Shown: one piece after another, positions 7,966-14,028 of the stretch
Layout: the number at the start of each line of letters is the position of its first letter
Numbering within the stretch: the stretch's first letter is position 1
NCBI GenBank assembly: GCA_002359495.1
Contig: DENB01000004.1
Coordinates: 49,774 to 63,801, forward strand
DNA length: 14,028 nt
DNA from: Enterobacteriaceae bacterium UBA2655
GTDB lineage: Bacteria; Pseudomonadota; Gammaproteobacteria; Enterobacterales; Enterobacteriaceae
Direction: 5' to 3'
The notes under the pieces: model-generated
Databases searched by the model: none
Told to the model about the DNA's origin: nothing
Seen by the model: only the letters and a program-made list of their open reading frames with translations
Program-made: the position numbers and the translations under genes

Positions 7966-7992
7966 TAATCCTTTCCGCTTCCTTGCCGATGT
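7966..7992 (+). promoter_or_regulatory. Candidate sigma-28 (FliA) promoter of the receptor-che operon
   Basis: TAATCCTT (7966-7973), an 11-base spacer and GCCGATGT (7985-7992) match the enteric sigma-28 consensus TAAAGTTT-N11-GCCGATAA at 5/8 and 6/8 with exact spacing. It ends 38 bases before the receptor start and lies after the rcsA terminator, the right place for a class 3 chemotaxis promoter. Identified by eye. Confidence 0.6.
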
Positions 7993-8030
7993 AATCGACA
8001 ACGACCCTGATAACCTATGAGAGCAAGGAT

Positions 8031-8384
8031 ATGAAAACAGCATTGGTCACTGACGGAAACAACCGGCTCAGCGTCTGGCAAAATCTTCGCCTGATGCCCC
8101 TCTTTAGCTTTATTTTCGGCGGCATCCTGCTGCTGTTCGCTCTCTGTATCGGGCTCGCCTCTTGGTTTCTGGCGCAAAGCAATCAGTCGCTCAACGACGC
8201 CACGGAAGAGATTCAGACCCGGATGGGGATTTCCAACAGCTCCAACCATCTGCGCACGGCGCGCCTCTATGTGATTCAGGCCGGGGCGGCGGCGCGCATC
8301 GGCGAGATGGATCTGTTTCGCGACAACATCGCCCGTACTGAAAAACGTATCCAACAGGCGCGGGATGGTTCAGCGTCTATATGA
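8031..8384 (+). CDS. N-terminal fragment of the chemotaxis receptor
   Basis: This 117-residue frame holds a short cytoplasmic N-terminus, TM1 at about residues 22-49 ([20 protein letters not shown]...) and the first helix of the periplasmic ligand-binding domain, ending with an unrelated tail (GSASI) after the frameshift. AAGGA (8025-8029) lies only one base before the ATG, an unusually tight ribosome binding site, though no better in-frame start exists. Alone it could at most make a short membrane-anchored peptide with no signalling domain. Confidence 0.75.
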   Translation: MKTALVTDGNNRLSVWQNLRLMPLFSFIFGGILLLFALCIGLASWFLAQSNQSLNDATEEIQTRMGISNSSNHLRTARLYVIQAGAAARIGEMDLFRDNIARTEKRIQQARDGSASI

Positions 8385-9682
8385 ACCGCCCGAATAAACT
8401 GGCGGAAGGCATCGCGCTGGACGCGCCGCTGCAACAGCGCTTCGACGACTACATCGATAAAGGTTTGATGCCGATGATCAAAGCCGCCAAAGACGGCAGC
8501 TTCGAAACCATCATTTCGCAGGAGACGGAGGCCACCCGCAAGCTTGACGACGCCTACAACGAGGTGCTGCTGAAGGCGATTAAAATCCGTACCGATCGCG
8601 CCGAGGCGATCAACGCCAACGCCGCGCACCAGTCGCGCATCGGCTATATCGCCATGGCCGCCGCGTTGCTGCTGACGCTGTTGACCTTTGTCTTCTTGCG
8701 CCGCGTGGTGATTACCCCGCTGCGCCATTCCGTCGCGCGTATCGAACGCATCGCGCAGGGCGACTTAACCAGTGCGCCGCAAAGCCACGGCCGCAATGAA
8801 ATCGGCCTGCTGATCCATAACCTGCAGCTGATGCAGGACGCGCTGGTGAGTACCGTCGGCACGGTGCGTGAGGGCGCGGTGGCGATCTATCAGGGCTCCG
8901 GCGAAATCAGCGCCGGCAATACCGATCTCTCCTCCCGTACCGAGCAGCAGGCGGCGGCGCTGGAAGAGACCGCCGCCAGCATGGAGCAGCTTACCGCCAC
9001 GGTGAAGCAGAATGCGGAAAACGCCCATCACGCCAGCCAGCTGGCGGCGGATGCCTCCGGTAAAGCGCGCAGCGGCGGCGAGATCGTCAACGGCGTGGTG
9101 CAGACCATGTCCAATATTTCCGGCAGCTCGAAAAAGATTGCCGAAATCACCAATGTGATTAACAGCATCGCTTTCCAGACCAATATTTTGGCGCTTAACG
9201 CGGCGGTGGAAGCCGCCCGCGCTGGCGAACAGGGACGCGGCTTCGCCGTGGTGGCGAGCGAAGTGCGCAGCCTGGCGCAGCGCAGCGCGCAGGCGGCGAA
9301 AGAGATTAAAACCCTGATCGAAGACTCCATCAGCCGGGTCGACCAGGGTTCAGAACTGGTGGCGAACGCCGGCAGCACCATGGAGGAGATCGTGCAGTCC
9401 GTGGCGCGCGTCAACGACATCATGGGCGAGATCGCCTCGGCGTCGGACGAACAGCGGCGCGGCATCGAACAGGTCGCGCAGGCGGTAAGCCAGATAGATC
9501 AGGTGACGCAGCAGAACGCCGCGCTGGTCGAGCAGGCCGCCGCCGCCACCGACGCGCTGGAGTCGCAGGCGGAGCATCTCAGCGGCACGGTGCGACGCTT
9601 CCGGCTGGCCGACGCGGCAGTAACCGAATTCCCTGACCTGGCGCTGGCATTACAGAAACAGGATATGGCGTTAACAACTTAA
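8381..9682 (+). CDS. C-terminal part of the chemotaxis receptor (TM2, HAMP, signalling domain)
   Basis: The 433-residue frame contains the rest of the ligand domain (1-86), TM2 (about 87-106), a HAMP domain (about 107-160), a methylation helix with a [18 protein letters not shown] block (187-204) and the highly conserved hairpin tip [20 protein letters not shown] (264-283) that binds CheA and CheW. The frame remains open upstream of 8381 without a stop, as expected for a broken longer gene. Its ATG overlaps the TGA of the N-terminal fragment (ATGA), so termination-reinitiation could produce it, but without TM1 its insertion would be abnormal. The C-terminus ends DMALTT and lacks an NWETF-type pentapeptide that tethers CheR and CheB in high-abundance enteric receptors. 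Confidence 0.8.
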   Translation: MNRPNKLAEGIALDAPLQQRFDDYIDKGLMPMIKAAKDGSFETIISQETEATRKLDDAYNEVLLKAIKIRTDRAEAINANAAHQSRIGYIAMAAALLLTLLTFVFLRRVVITPLRHSVARIERIAQGDLTSAPQSHGRNEIGLLIHNLQLMQDALVSTVGTVREGAVAIYQGSGEISAGNTDLSSRTEQQAAALEETAASMEQLTATVKQNAENAHHASQLAADASGKARSGGEIVNGVVQTMSNISGSSKKIAEITNVINSIAFQTNILALNAAVEAARAGEQGRGFAVVASEVRSLAQRSAQAAKEIKTLIEDSISRVDQGSELVANAGSTMEEIVQSVARVNDIMGEIASASDEQRRGIEQVAQAVSQIDQVTQQNAALVEQAAAATDALESQAEHLSGTVRRFRLADAAVTEFPDLALALQKQDMALTT

Positions 9683-9707
9683 TCAGTACGTTGCCAGGTA
9701 ACTCTAC

Positions 9708-10583
9708 ATGAAAAAATCGACGTTATTGGATCAAAACGAAGCTACAACGCTGCTGTCGCAGATGGTTCAGCGCTTGCCGCTTTCGGATGCACATTTTCGT
9801 CGGATCAGCCAGTTGATTTACCAGCGCGCTGGCATTGTGCTGGCCGACCACAAGCGGGAAATGGTGTACAACCGCCTCGTGCGTCGCCTGCGCATGTTGA
9901 ACATTGATGATTTTGGCCGCTACCTGGCACTGCTGGAAAACGATCCCAACAGCGCCGAGTGGCAGGCGTTTATCAATGCGCTGACCACCAATCTGACGGC
10001 GTTCTTCCGCGAGGCGCACCATTTCCCGATCCTGGCGGAACACGCCCGCCAGCGTTCGGGCAGCTACAGCGTCTGGAGCACCGCCGCCTCCACTGGCGAG
10101 GAGCCGTACTCCATCGCCATGACGCTGGCGGAAACCCTGGGCGCCGGTCCGGGCAAGTTTCAGGTGCACGCCAGCGACATCGATACCCAAGTGCTGGAGA
10201 AAGCGGTTTCCGGCATCTATCGCCAGGAGGAGCTGCGCACCCTGTCGCAGCAGCAGCTGCAGCGCTTTTTCCTGCGCGGCACTGGCCCGCATGACGGCAT
10301 GGTGCGCGTGCGTCCCGAGCTGGCCAACCTGGTCAATTTCAGCCAGCTTAACCTGCTGGCGAATGACTGGGCGCTGCCGGGACCCTTCGATGCGATCTTT
10401 TGTCGCAACGTGATGATCTATTTCGATAAAGAGACGCAGGAAAAAATCCTGCGCCGTTTCGTTCCCTTGCTGAAGCCGGGTGGACTGCTCTTCGCCGGTC
10501 ATTCAGAGAACTTCAGCCAGATCAGCAAAGAATTCTGGCTGCGTGGACAAACCGTCTATGGACTGACTAAGGAAAGTCGATGA
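9708..10583 (+). CDS. cheR: Chemotaxis protein methyltransferase CheR
   Basis: CheR uses S-adenosylmethionine to methylate glutamates of chemoreceptors during adaptation. The product has 291 residues (286 in E. coli). The N-terminal helical domain (about 20-90) precedes the methyltransferase domain; visible are [10 protein letters not shown] (93-102), the SAM-binding [11 protein letters not shown] (128-138), the acidic DID (157-159) and FCRNVMIYF (231-239), all characteristic of the CheR family. It begins 25 bases after the receptor stop, with AGGTA at 9696-9700. Its end overlaps cheB by 4 bases (ATGA). Confidence 0.97.
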   Translation: MKKSTLLDQNEATTLLSQMVQRLPLSDAHFRRISQLIYQRAGIVLADHKREMVYNRLVRRLRMLNIDDFGRYLALLENDPNSAEWQAFINALTTNLTAFFREAHHFPILAEHARQRSGSYSVWSTAASTGEEPYSIAMTLAETLGAGPGKFQVHASDIDTQVLEKAVSGIYRQEELRTLSQQQLQRFFLRGTGPHDGMVRVRPELANLVNFSQLNLLANDWALPGPFDAIFCRNVMIYFDKETQEKILRRFVPLLKPGGLLFAGHSENFSQISKEFWLRGQTVYGLTKESR

Positions 10584-11629
10584 GCAAAATCTCCGTGATG
10601 TGCGTGGATGACTCAGCGCTAATGCGGCAGCTGATGACCGAAATCATCAATAGTCATCCCGATATGGAAATGGTCGCCACCGCGCCCGATCCGCTGGTGG
10701 CGCGCGATTTGATCAAGCAGTACAACCCGCAGGTGCTGACGCTGGATGTCGAAATGCCGCGTATGGACGGCCTCGATTTTCTGGAAAAGCTGATGCGTCT
10801 GCGCCCGATGCCGGTGGTGATGGTCTCCTCCCTGACCGGCAAGGGATCGGAAGTGACGCTGCGCGCGCTGGAGCTGGGGGCGGTGGACTTCGTGACCAAG
10901 CCGCAGCTCGGCATTCGGGAAGGGATGCTGGCCTACAGCCAGATGATCGCCGATAAAATCCGCGCCGCCGCGCGCGCCAGGCTGCATGCGCGCGTCGCCG
11001 CGCCGCCGCCGGTCACGCTTAAGGCGGGGCCGCTGCTCAGCAGTGAGAAGCTGATCGCCATCGGCTCCTCTACCGGCGGCACCGAGGCGATTCGCCATGT
11101 GCTGCAGCCGCTGCCAGCCACCAGTCCGGCGCTGCTGATTACGCAGCATATGCCGCCGGGCTTTACCCGCTCGTTCGCCGACAGGCTCAACAAGCTGTGC
11201 CAGATCACGGTGAAAGAGGCGGAGGACGGGGAGCGTATTCTGCCCGGTCACGCCTATATCGCGCCGGGCGCCATGCATATGGAGCTGGCGCGCAGCGGGG
11301 CGAACTATGTAGTGAAACTGAACGAAGGGCCGCCGGTGAACCGTCACAAGCCTTCAGTGGATGTGCTGTTCAATTCGGTGGCGACCCATGCCGGTCGCAA
11401 CGCGGTGGGCGTTATTCTGACGGGAATGGGCAACGACGGTGCCGCCGGGATGCTGGCGATGCATCGCGCCGGCGCCTGGACCATCGCCCAGAGCGAAGCG
11501 ACCTGTGTGGTATTCGGTATGCCGCGCGAGGCGATCGCCTTCGGGGGCACCAGTGAAGTAGTGGACTTAGGTCACATCAGCCAGCATATGCTGGCCAAAA
11601 TTAGCGCCGGACAGGCATTGCGAATTTAA
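10580..11629 (+). CDS. cheB: Chemotaxis response regulator and protein-glutamate methylesterase CheB
   Basis: CheB removes receptor methyl esters and deamidates receptor glutamines; CheA phosphorylation of its receiver domain activates it. Its 349 residues equal the E. coli length. The receiver domain (about 1-125) has the acidic pair D10-D11, phosphorylation site D56 and K107 in VTKP. After a linker, the esterase domain has the catalytic triad at S164 (GSSTGG), H190 (TQHMP) and D286 ([10 protein letters not shown]), the same numbering as the Salmonella enzyme. The start overlaps the cheR stop, with AAGGAAAG upstream. 39 bases separate it from cheY, including a small CGTCC/GGACG stem (11636-11649). 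Confidence 0.98.
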   Translation: MSKISVMCVDDSALMRQLMTEIINSHPDMEMVATAPDPLVARDLIKQYNPQVLTLDVEMPRMDGLDFLEKLMRLRPMPVVMVSSLTGKGSEVTLRALELGAVDFVTKPQLGIREGMLAYSQMIADKIRAAARARLHARVAAPPPVTLKAGPLLSSEKLIAIGSSTGGTEAIRHVLQPLPATSPALLITQHMPPGFTRSFADRLNKLCQITVKEAEDGERILPGHAYIAPGAMHMELARSGANYVVKLNEGPPVNRHKPSVDVLFNSVATHAGRNAVGVILTGMGNDGAAGMLAMHRAGAWTIAQSEATCVVFGMPREAIAFGGTSEVVDLGHISQHMLAKISAGQALRI

Positions 11630-11668
11630 CAAGCCCGTCCTGCCGGACGAGACAACTCAGGAGTAGAT

Positions 11669-12058
11669 ATGGCTGATAAAAACATGCGCTTTTTGGTAGT
11701 AGACGACTTCAATACGATGCGTCGTATTGTGCGTAACCTGCTGAAAGAGCTGGGCTTCAACAATGTTGAAGAGGCGGAAGACGGCGTCGACGCGCTGACC
11801 AAGCTGCGCGCCGGCGGATTCGACTTCGTCATTTCCGACTGGAACATGCCGAACATGGATGGACTGGAGCTGCTGCAAACCATTCGCGCCGACGCCGCGC
11901 TGGGTAAACTGCCGGTGCTGATGGTGACGGCCGAGGCGAAGAAAGAGAATATCATCGCGGCGGCTCAGGCGGGCGCCAGCGGTTATGTGGTGAAACCTTT
12001 CACGGCTGCCACCCTTGAAGAAAAGTTAGGCAAGATCTTCGAAAAACTGGGCATGTAA
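11669..12058 (+). CDS. cheY: Chemotaxis response regulator CheY
   Basis: CheY is the diffusible signal: phosphorylated by CheA, it binds FliM and FliN and biases the motor to clockwise rotation. It is a single-domain receiver of 129 residues (E. coli length), with every key residue in the classic positions: D12, D13, D57 (phosphorylation), T87, Y106 and K109, and W58. Start supported by AGGAG (11659-11663), 5 bases before the ATG. The cheZ ribosome binding site overlaps its stop codon, so the pair is likely translated in balance. Confidence 0.99.
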   Translation: MADKNMRFLVVDDFNTMRRIVRNLLKELGFNNVEEAEDGVDALTKLRAGGFDFVISDWNMPNMDGLELLQTIRADAALGKLPVLMVTAEAKKENIIAAAQAGASGYVVKPFTAATLEEKLGKIFEKLGM

Positions 12059-12067
12059 GGAGATGCA

Positions 12068-12709
12068 ATGAGCGAACTTCCGAAACCAACACAGGATGCG
12101 ACGGCGCACGATATTATTTCCCGTATCGGCGCGCTGACGCGTATGCTGCGCGACAGCCTGCGTGAACTGGGTTTGGATCAGGCGATTGCTGAAGCGGCGG
12201 AAGCCATTCCAGACGCCCGCGATCGTCTCGATTATGTGGTACAAATGACAGCTCAGGCCGCCGATCGCGCCCTGAACAGCGTGGAAGCGGCGCAGCCGCA
12301 TCAGGACGCGCTGGAAGCGGGCGCCGGCGATCTTAAAGGGCGCTGGGACGCCTGGTTCGAGAACCCGATCGAGCTGTCGGACGCCCGCGCGTTGGTTTCG
12401 GATACGCGCGAATACCTTGCGGCGGTGCCCGAGCATACCTCATTCACCAACAAGCAGCTGCTGGACATTATGATGGCGCAGGATTTTCAGGATCTGACCG
12501 GTCAGGTGATCAAGCGCATGATGGACGTTATCCAGGAGATTGAGCGTCAGCTGCTGATGGTGCTGCTGGAAAATATGCCGGAAGCCAACGCTTCCCAGCG
12601 TAAAGAGGGCAACGGCCTGTTGAACGGTCCGCAAATCAACGCCGCCGCGCCTGGCGTGGTGGCGAACCAGGATCAGGTGGATGACCTGCTGGACAGTCTT
12701 GGTTTCTGA
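12068..12709 (+). CDS. cheZ: CheY phosphatase CheZ
   Basis: CheZ speeds dephosphorylation of CheY-P and localises with the receptor cluster. The product has 213 residues (214 in E. coli), forming a long helical hairpin four-helix bundle. The active-site helix [15 protein letters not shown] carries D142 and Q146, one position lower than E. coli D143/Q147, consistent with a one-residue deletion upstream. The C-terminal CheY-binding peptide is intact ([11 protein letters not shown], ending at residue 213). The ribosome binding site AAGGAG overlaps the cheY stop. It ends the receptor-cheRBYZ operon. Confidence 0.98.
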   Translation: MSELPKPTQDATAHDIISRIGALTRMLRDSLRELGLDQAIAEAAEAIPDARDRLDYVVQMTAQAADRALNSVEAAQPHQDALEAGAGDLKGRWDAWFENPIELSDARALVSDTREYLAAVPEHTSFTNKQLLDIMMAQDFQDLTGQVIKRMMDVIQEIERQLLMVLLENMPEANASQRKEGNGLLNGPQINAAAPGVVANQDQVDDLLDSLGF

Positions 12710-12710
12710 C

Positions 12711-12769
12711 CGGAAGCGGCCAGTTGGCCGCTGACTGTCGCCCGTCGGGGCGGGGCCGTCCGGCTTCCG
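12711..12769. repeat. GC-rich branched inverted repeat between cheZ and flhB
   Basis: An outer 7-bp stem, CGGAAGC (12711-12717) with GCTTCCG (12763-12769), encloses GCGGCC/GGCCGC (12716-12721 with 12726-12731, loop AGTT) and GCCC/GGGC (12740-12743 with 12748-12751). The outer and first inner stems share two bases, so pairing must shift by a base or two. A run of C's follows and no T-run, so it is not a standard intrinsic terminator, though it begins 2 bases after the cheZ stop and could protect the mRNA end or pause transcription. Confidence 0.6.
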
Positions 12770-12876
12770 CCCCCCTTATAGCTAAATAAGCTCTGGTTTT
12801 TACCCTTTAATCTCCGCTTTAGCCTCCGCTAACTTTGGCATCCTATGCTCAGAATTCCTGCCAGCAGAGGTTTGTC

Positions 12877-14028
12877 GTGGCTGAAGATAGCGACGAGGAC
12901 AAAACAGAATCGCCCACAGCCCACCGACTTGAAAAAGCACGTGAAGAGGGGCAGATTCCGCGTTCGCGCGAACTGACTTCCCTGTTAATGCTGGCGGGCG
13001 GCCTGATGATCCTCTGGATGGGCGGCAAAATCATGGCGCGTCAGCTTGCCAGCATGGTCGCCGCCGGACTCCATTTCGATCACGGCATGGTGACCGATGA
13101 CAAGCTGATCATCGGCCATATCGGCAATCTGATCGGCCAGGCGATTCTGGCGCTGCTGCCGCTGATGGCCGGACTGGTGCTGATCGCCATCGCCGCGCCG
13201 ATGCTGCTGGGCGGCATCGTCATCAGCGGCAAAGCGATCAAAGTGGATTTTACCAAGCTTAATCCGCTCTCCGGCCTGAAGCGCATGTTCGCGGGCCAGG
13301 CCTGGGCGGAGCTGCTGAAAGCGATTTTTAAGGCGGTGCTGACCGGCTGCGTCGCCGGCTGGTACATCTGGTCGCACTGGCCGGAGATGCTGCGCCTGAT
13401 CGCCGAGTCGCCGCTGAACGCGCTGGGGCACGGCCTGGATATGATCGCGGTCTGCTGTCTGATGATCGTGCTGGGAATGATCCCGATGGTGGGCTTCGAC
13501 GTCTTCTGGCAGCTCTACAGCTACTACAAGCGTCTGCGCATGTCGCGTCAGGAAATTCGCGACGAGCACAAGCAACAGGAGGGCGATCCCCACGTGAAAG
13601 GACGCATTCGCCAGCAGATGCGCGCCGCCGCGCGCCGCCGCATGATGGCGGACGTGCCGAAAGCGGACGTGATCGTCACTAACCCCACGCACTACTCCGT
13701 TGCGCTGCAATATAACGAGAAGAAGATGAGCGCGCCTAAAGTCATCGCCAAAGGCGCCGGCGAAATCGCCCTGAAAATTCGCGAGCTGGGCAACGAGCAT
13801 CGCATCCCGATTCTGGAAGCGCCGCCGCTGGCGCGCGCGCTCTATCGTCATACGGAAATCGGTCAGCACATCCCCGGCGCGCTCTACGCGGCGGTGGCGG
13901 AAGTGCTGGCCTGGGTCTGGCAGCTGCGTCGCTGGAAACGCGAAGGCGGCCTGATCCCGAAGAAACCTCACGCTCTGCCGGTACCGGCGGAGATGGACTT
14001 TGCTGGAGAGAACAGAAACGATGGCTAA
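12877..14028 (+). CDS. flhB: Flagellar export switch protein FlhB
   Basis: FlhB is the inner-membrane export gate protein whose cleaved cytoplasmic domain switches export from rod/hook subunits to filament subunits upon contact with FliK. I set the start at the GTG at 12877, giving 383 residues (382 in E. coli) and the family N-terminus (AEDSDEDKTESPTAHRLEKA); AGAGG (12866-12870) lies 6 bases upstream. The ATG-like start 42 bases earlier (12835) would add residues unlike the family. Four transmembrane helices span about 32-210, with the charged cytoplasmic region after that. The autocleavage motif NPTH is intact at residues 269-272, the same numbering as Salmonella FlhB. The stop overlaps the start of flhA. 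Confidence 0.96.
   Translation: MAEDSDEDKTESPTAHRLEKAREEGQIPRSRELTSLLMLAGGLMILWMGGKIMARQLASMVAAGLHFDHGMVTDDKLIIGHIGNLIGQAILALLPLMAGLVLIAIAAPMLLGGIVISGKAIKVDFTKLNPLSGLKRMFAGQAWAELLKAIFKAVLTGCVAGWYIWSHWPEMLRLIAESPLNALGHGLDMIAVCCLMIVLGMIPMVGFDVFWQLYSYYKRLRMSRQEIRDEHKQQEGDPHVKGRIRQQMRAAARRRMMADVPKADVIVTNPTHYSVALQYNEKKMSAPKVIAKGAGEIALKIRELGNEHRIPILEAPPLARALYRHTEIGQHIPGALYAAVAEVLAWVWQLRRWKREGGLIPKKPHALPVPAEMDFAGENRNDG
14021..14028 (+). CDS. flhA: Start of FlhA, cut by window edge
   Basis: An ATG at 14021 begins a frame reading Met-Ala- and continues past the window. It overlaps the last bases of flhB (whose stop is at 14026-14028) and has GGAGAG (14005-14010) upstream. In enterics flhA follows flhB, overlapping it, and its product begins with a short M-(S/A)-N-L segment. 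Only two full codons are visible, so the call rests on position. Confidence 0.6.

Larger units (their letters stand above)
8031..9682 (+). pseudogene. Methyl-accepting chemotaxis protein gene interrupted by a frameshift
   Basis: Read together, two frames form one Tar/Tsr-type receptor of about 550 residues, the normal size: TM1, periplasmic four-helix ligand domain, TM2, HAMP and cytoplasmic signalling domain. Frame 1 runs from 8031 and stops at 8382-8384; the matching frame continues from upstream of 8381 to 9682. The receptor reads naturally as QQARDG in frame 1 and then [10 protein letters not shown] in frame 2, so one base appears to be missing at about 8367-8371. Possible readings are a true inactivating deletion, a sequencing or assembly error, or rescue by reinitiation at the ATGA overlap. 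I see no strong slippery heptamer, only an A5 run at 8341-8345. No tar/tsr symbol is assigned because ligand specificity cannot be judged. The gene heads the cheRBYZ group. Confidence 0.8.

Noticed and set aside
8340..8350. Programmed -1 frameshift at GAAAAAC in the receptor
   Set aside because: Only five A's and no full A-AAA-AAC heptamer in frame; slipping there would replace the family-like RIQQARDG segment by foreign residues.
12784..12790. AAATAAG as half of an FlhDC box upstream of flhB
   Set aside because: The other consensus parts (AACG and the inverted partner) are not present at the expected spacing.
12985..13971. 328-codon minus-strand frame opposite flhB
   Set aside because: Shadow frame of flhB, rich in His, Arg and Gln as typical of antisense translation of GC-rich coding sequence; no family resemblance.

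Overview
The window is a dense, all plus-strand stretch of flagellar and chemotaxis genes from a gammaproteobacterium of the order Enterobacterales. The proteins resemble the E. coli/Salmonella products along their whole length, and the gene order fliI-J-K, fliL-M-N-O-P-Q-R, rcsA is the enteric one. The rcsA gene and the layout suggest an Erwinia/Pantoea-like member, but that is a guess from resemblance and not a proven placement.

Layout: (1) 1-2350: the 3' end of fliI (export ATPase), fliJ and fliK, closing a fliFGHIJK-type operon. (2) 2351-2479: a short intergenic region with two stem-loops. (3) 2480-6598: fliLMNOPQR, nearly all with overlapping or touching ends, encoding the stator/basal-body protein FliL, the C-ring switch proteins FliM and FliN, and the export gate FliO/P/Q/R. 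(4) 6599-7230: about 630 AT-rich bases with no convincing gene, holding two candidate RcsAB boxes and stem-loops. (5) 7231-7866: rcsA, closed by a strong intrinsic terminator. (6) 7966-12709: a candidate sigma-28 promoter, a methyl-accepting chemotaxis receptor gene interrupted by a -1 frameshift, then cheR, cheB, cheY and cheZ. (7) 12710-12876: a GC-rich branched inverted repeat, then flhB (GTG start) and the first codons of flhA at the window edge.

The genes build the flagellar type III export apparatus (FliI/J/K/O/P/Q/R, FlhB/A) and the switch (FliM/N), and carry out chemotactic signalling: receptor, adaptation enzymes CheR/CheB, the motor signal CheY and its phosphatase CheZ. RcsA is the RcsB partner that activates capsule genes and, in E. 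coli, represses flhDC; its position between the two flagellar blocks is notable.

I see no unknown gene system. The points worth a second look are the broken receptor gene directly upstream of cheRBYZ, the fusion of the fli and che regions around rcsA without cheA/cheW/motAB, a sharp change of codon usage inside fliR, and the long structured non-coding region before rcsA.
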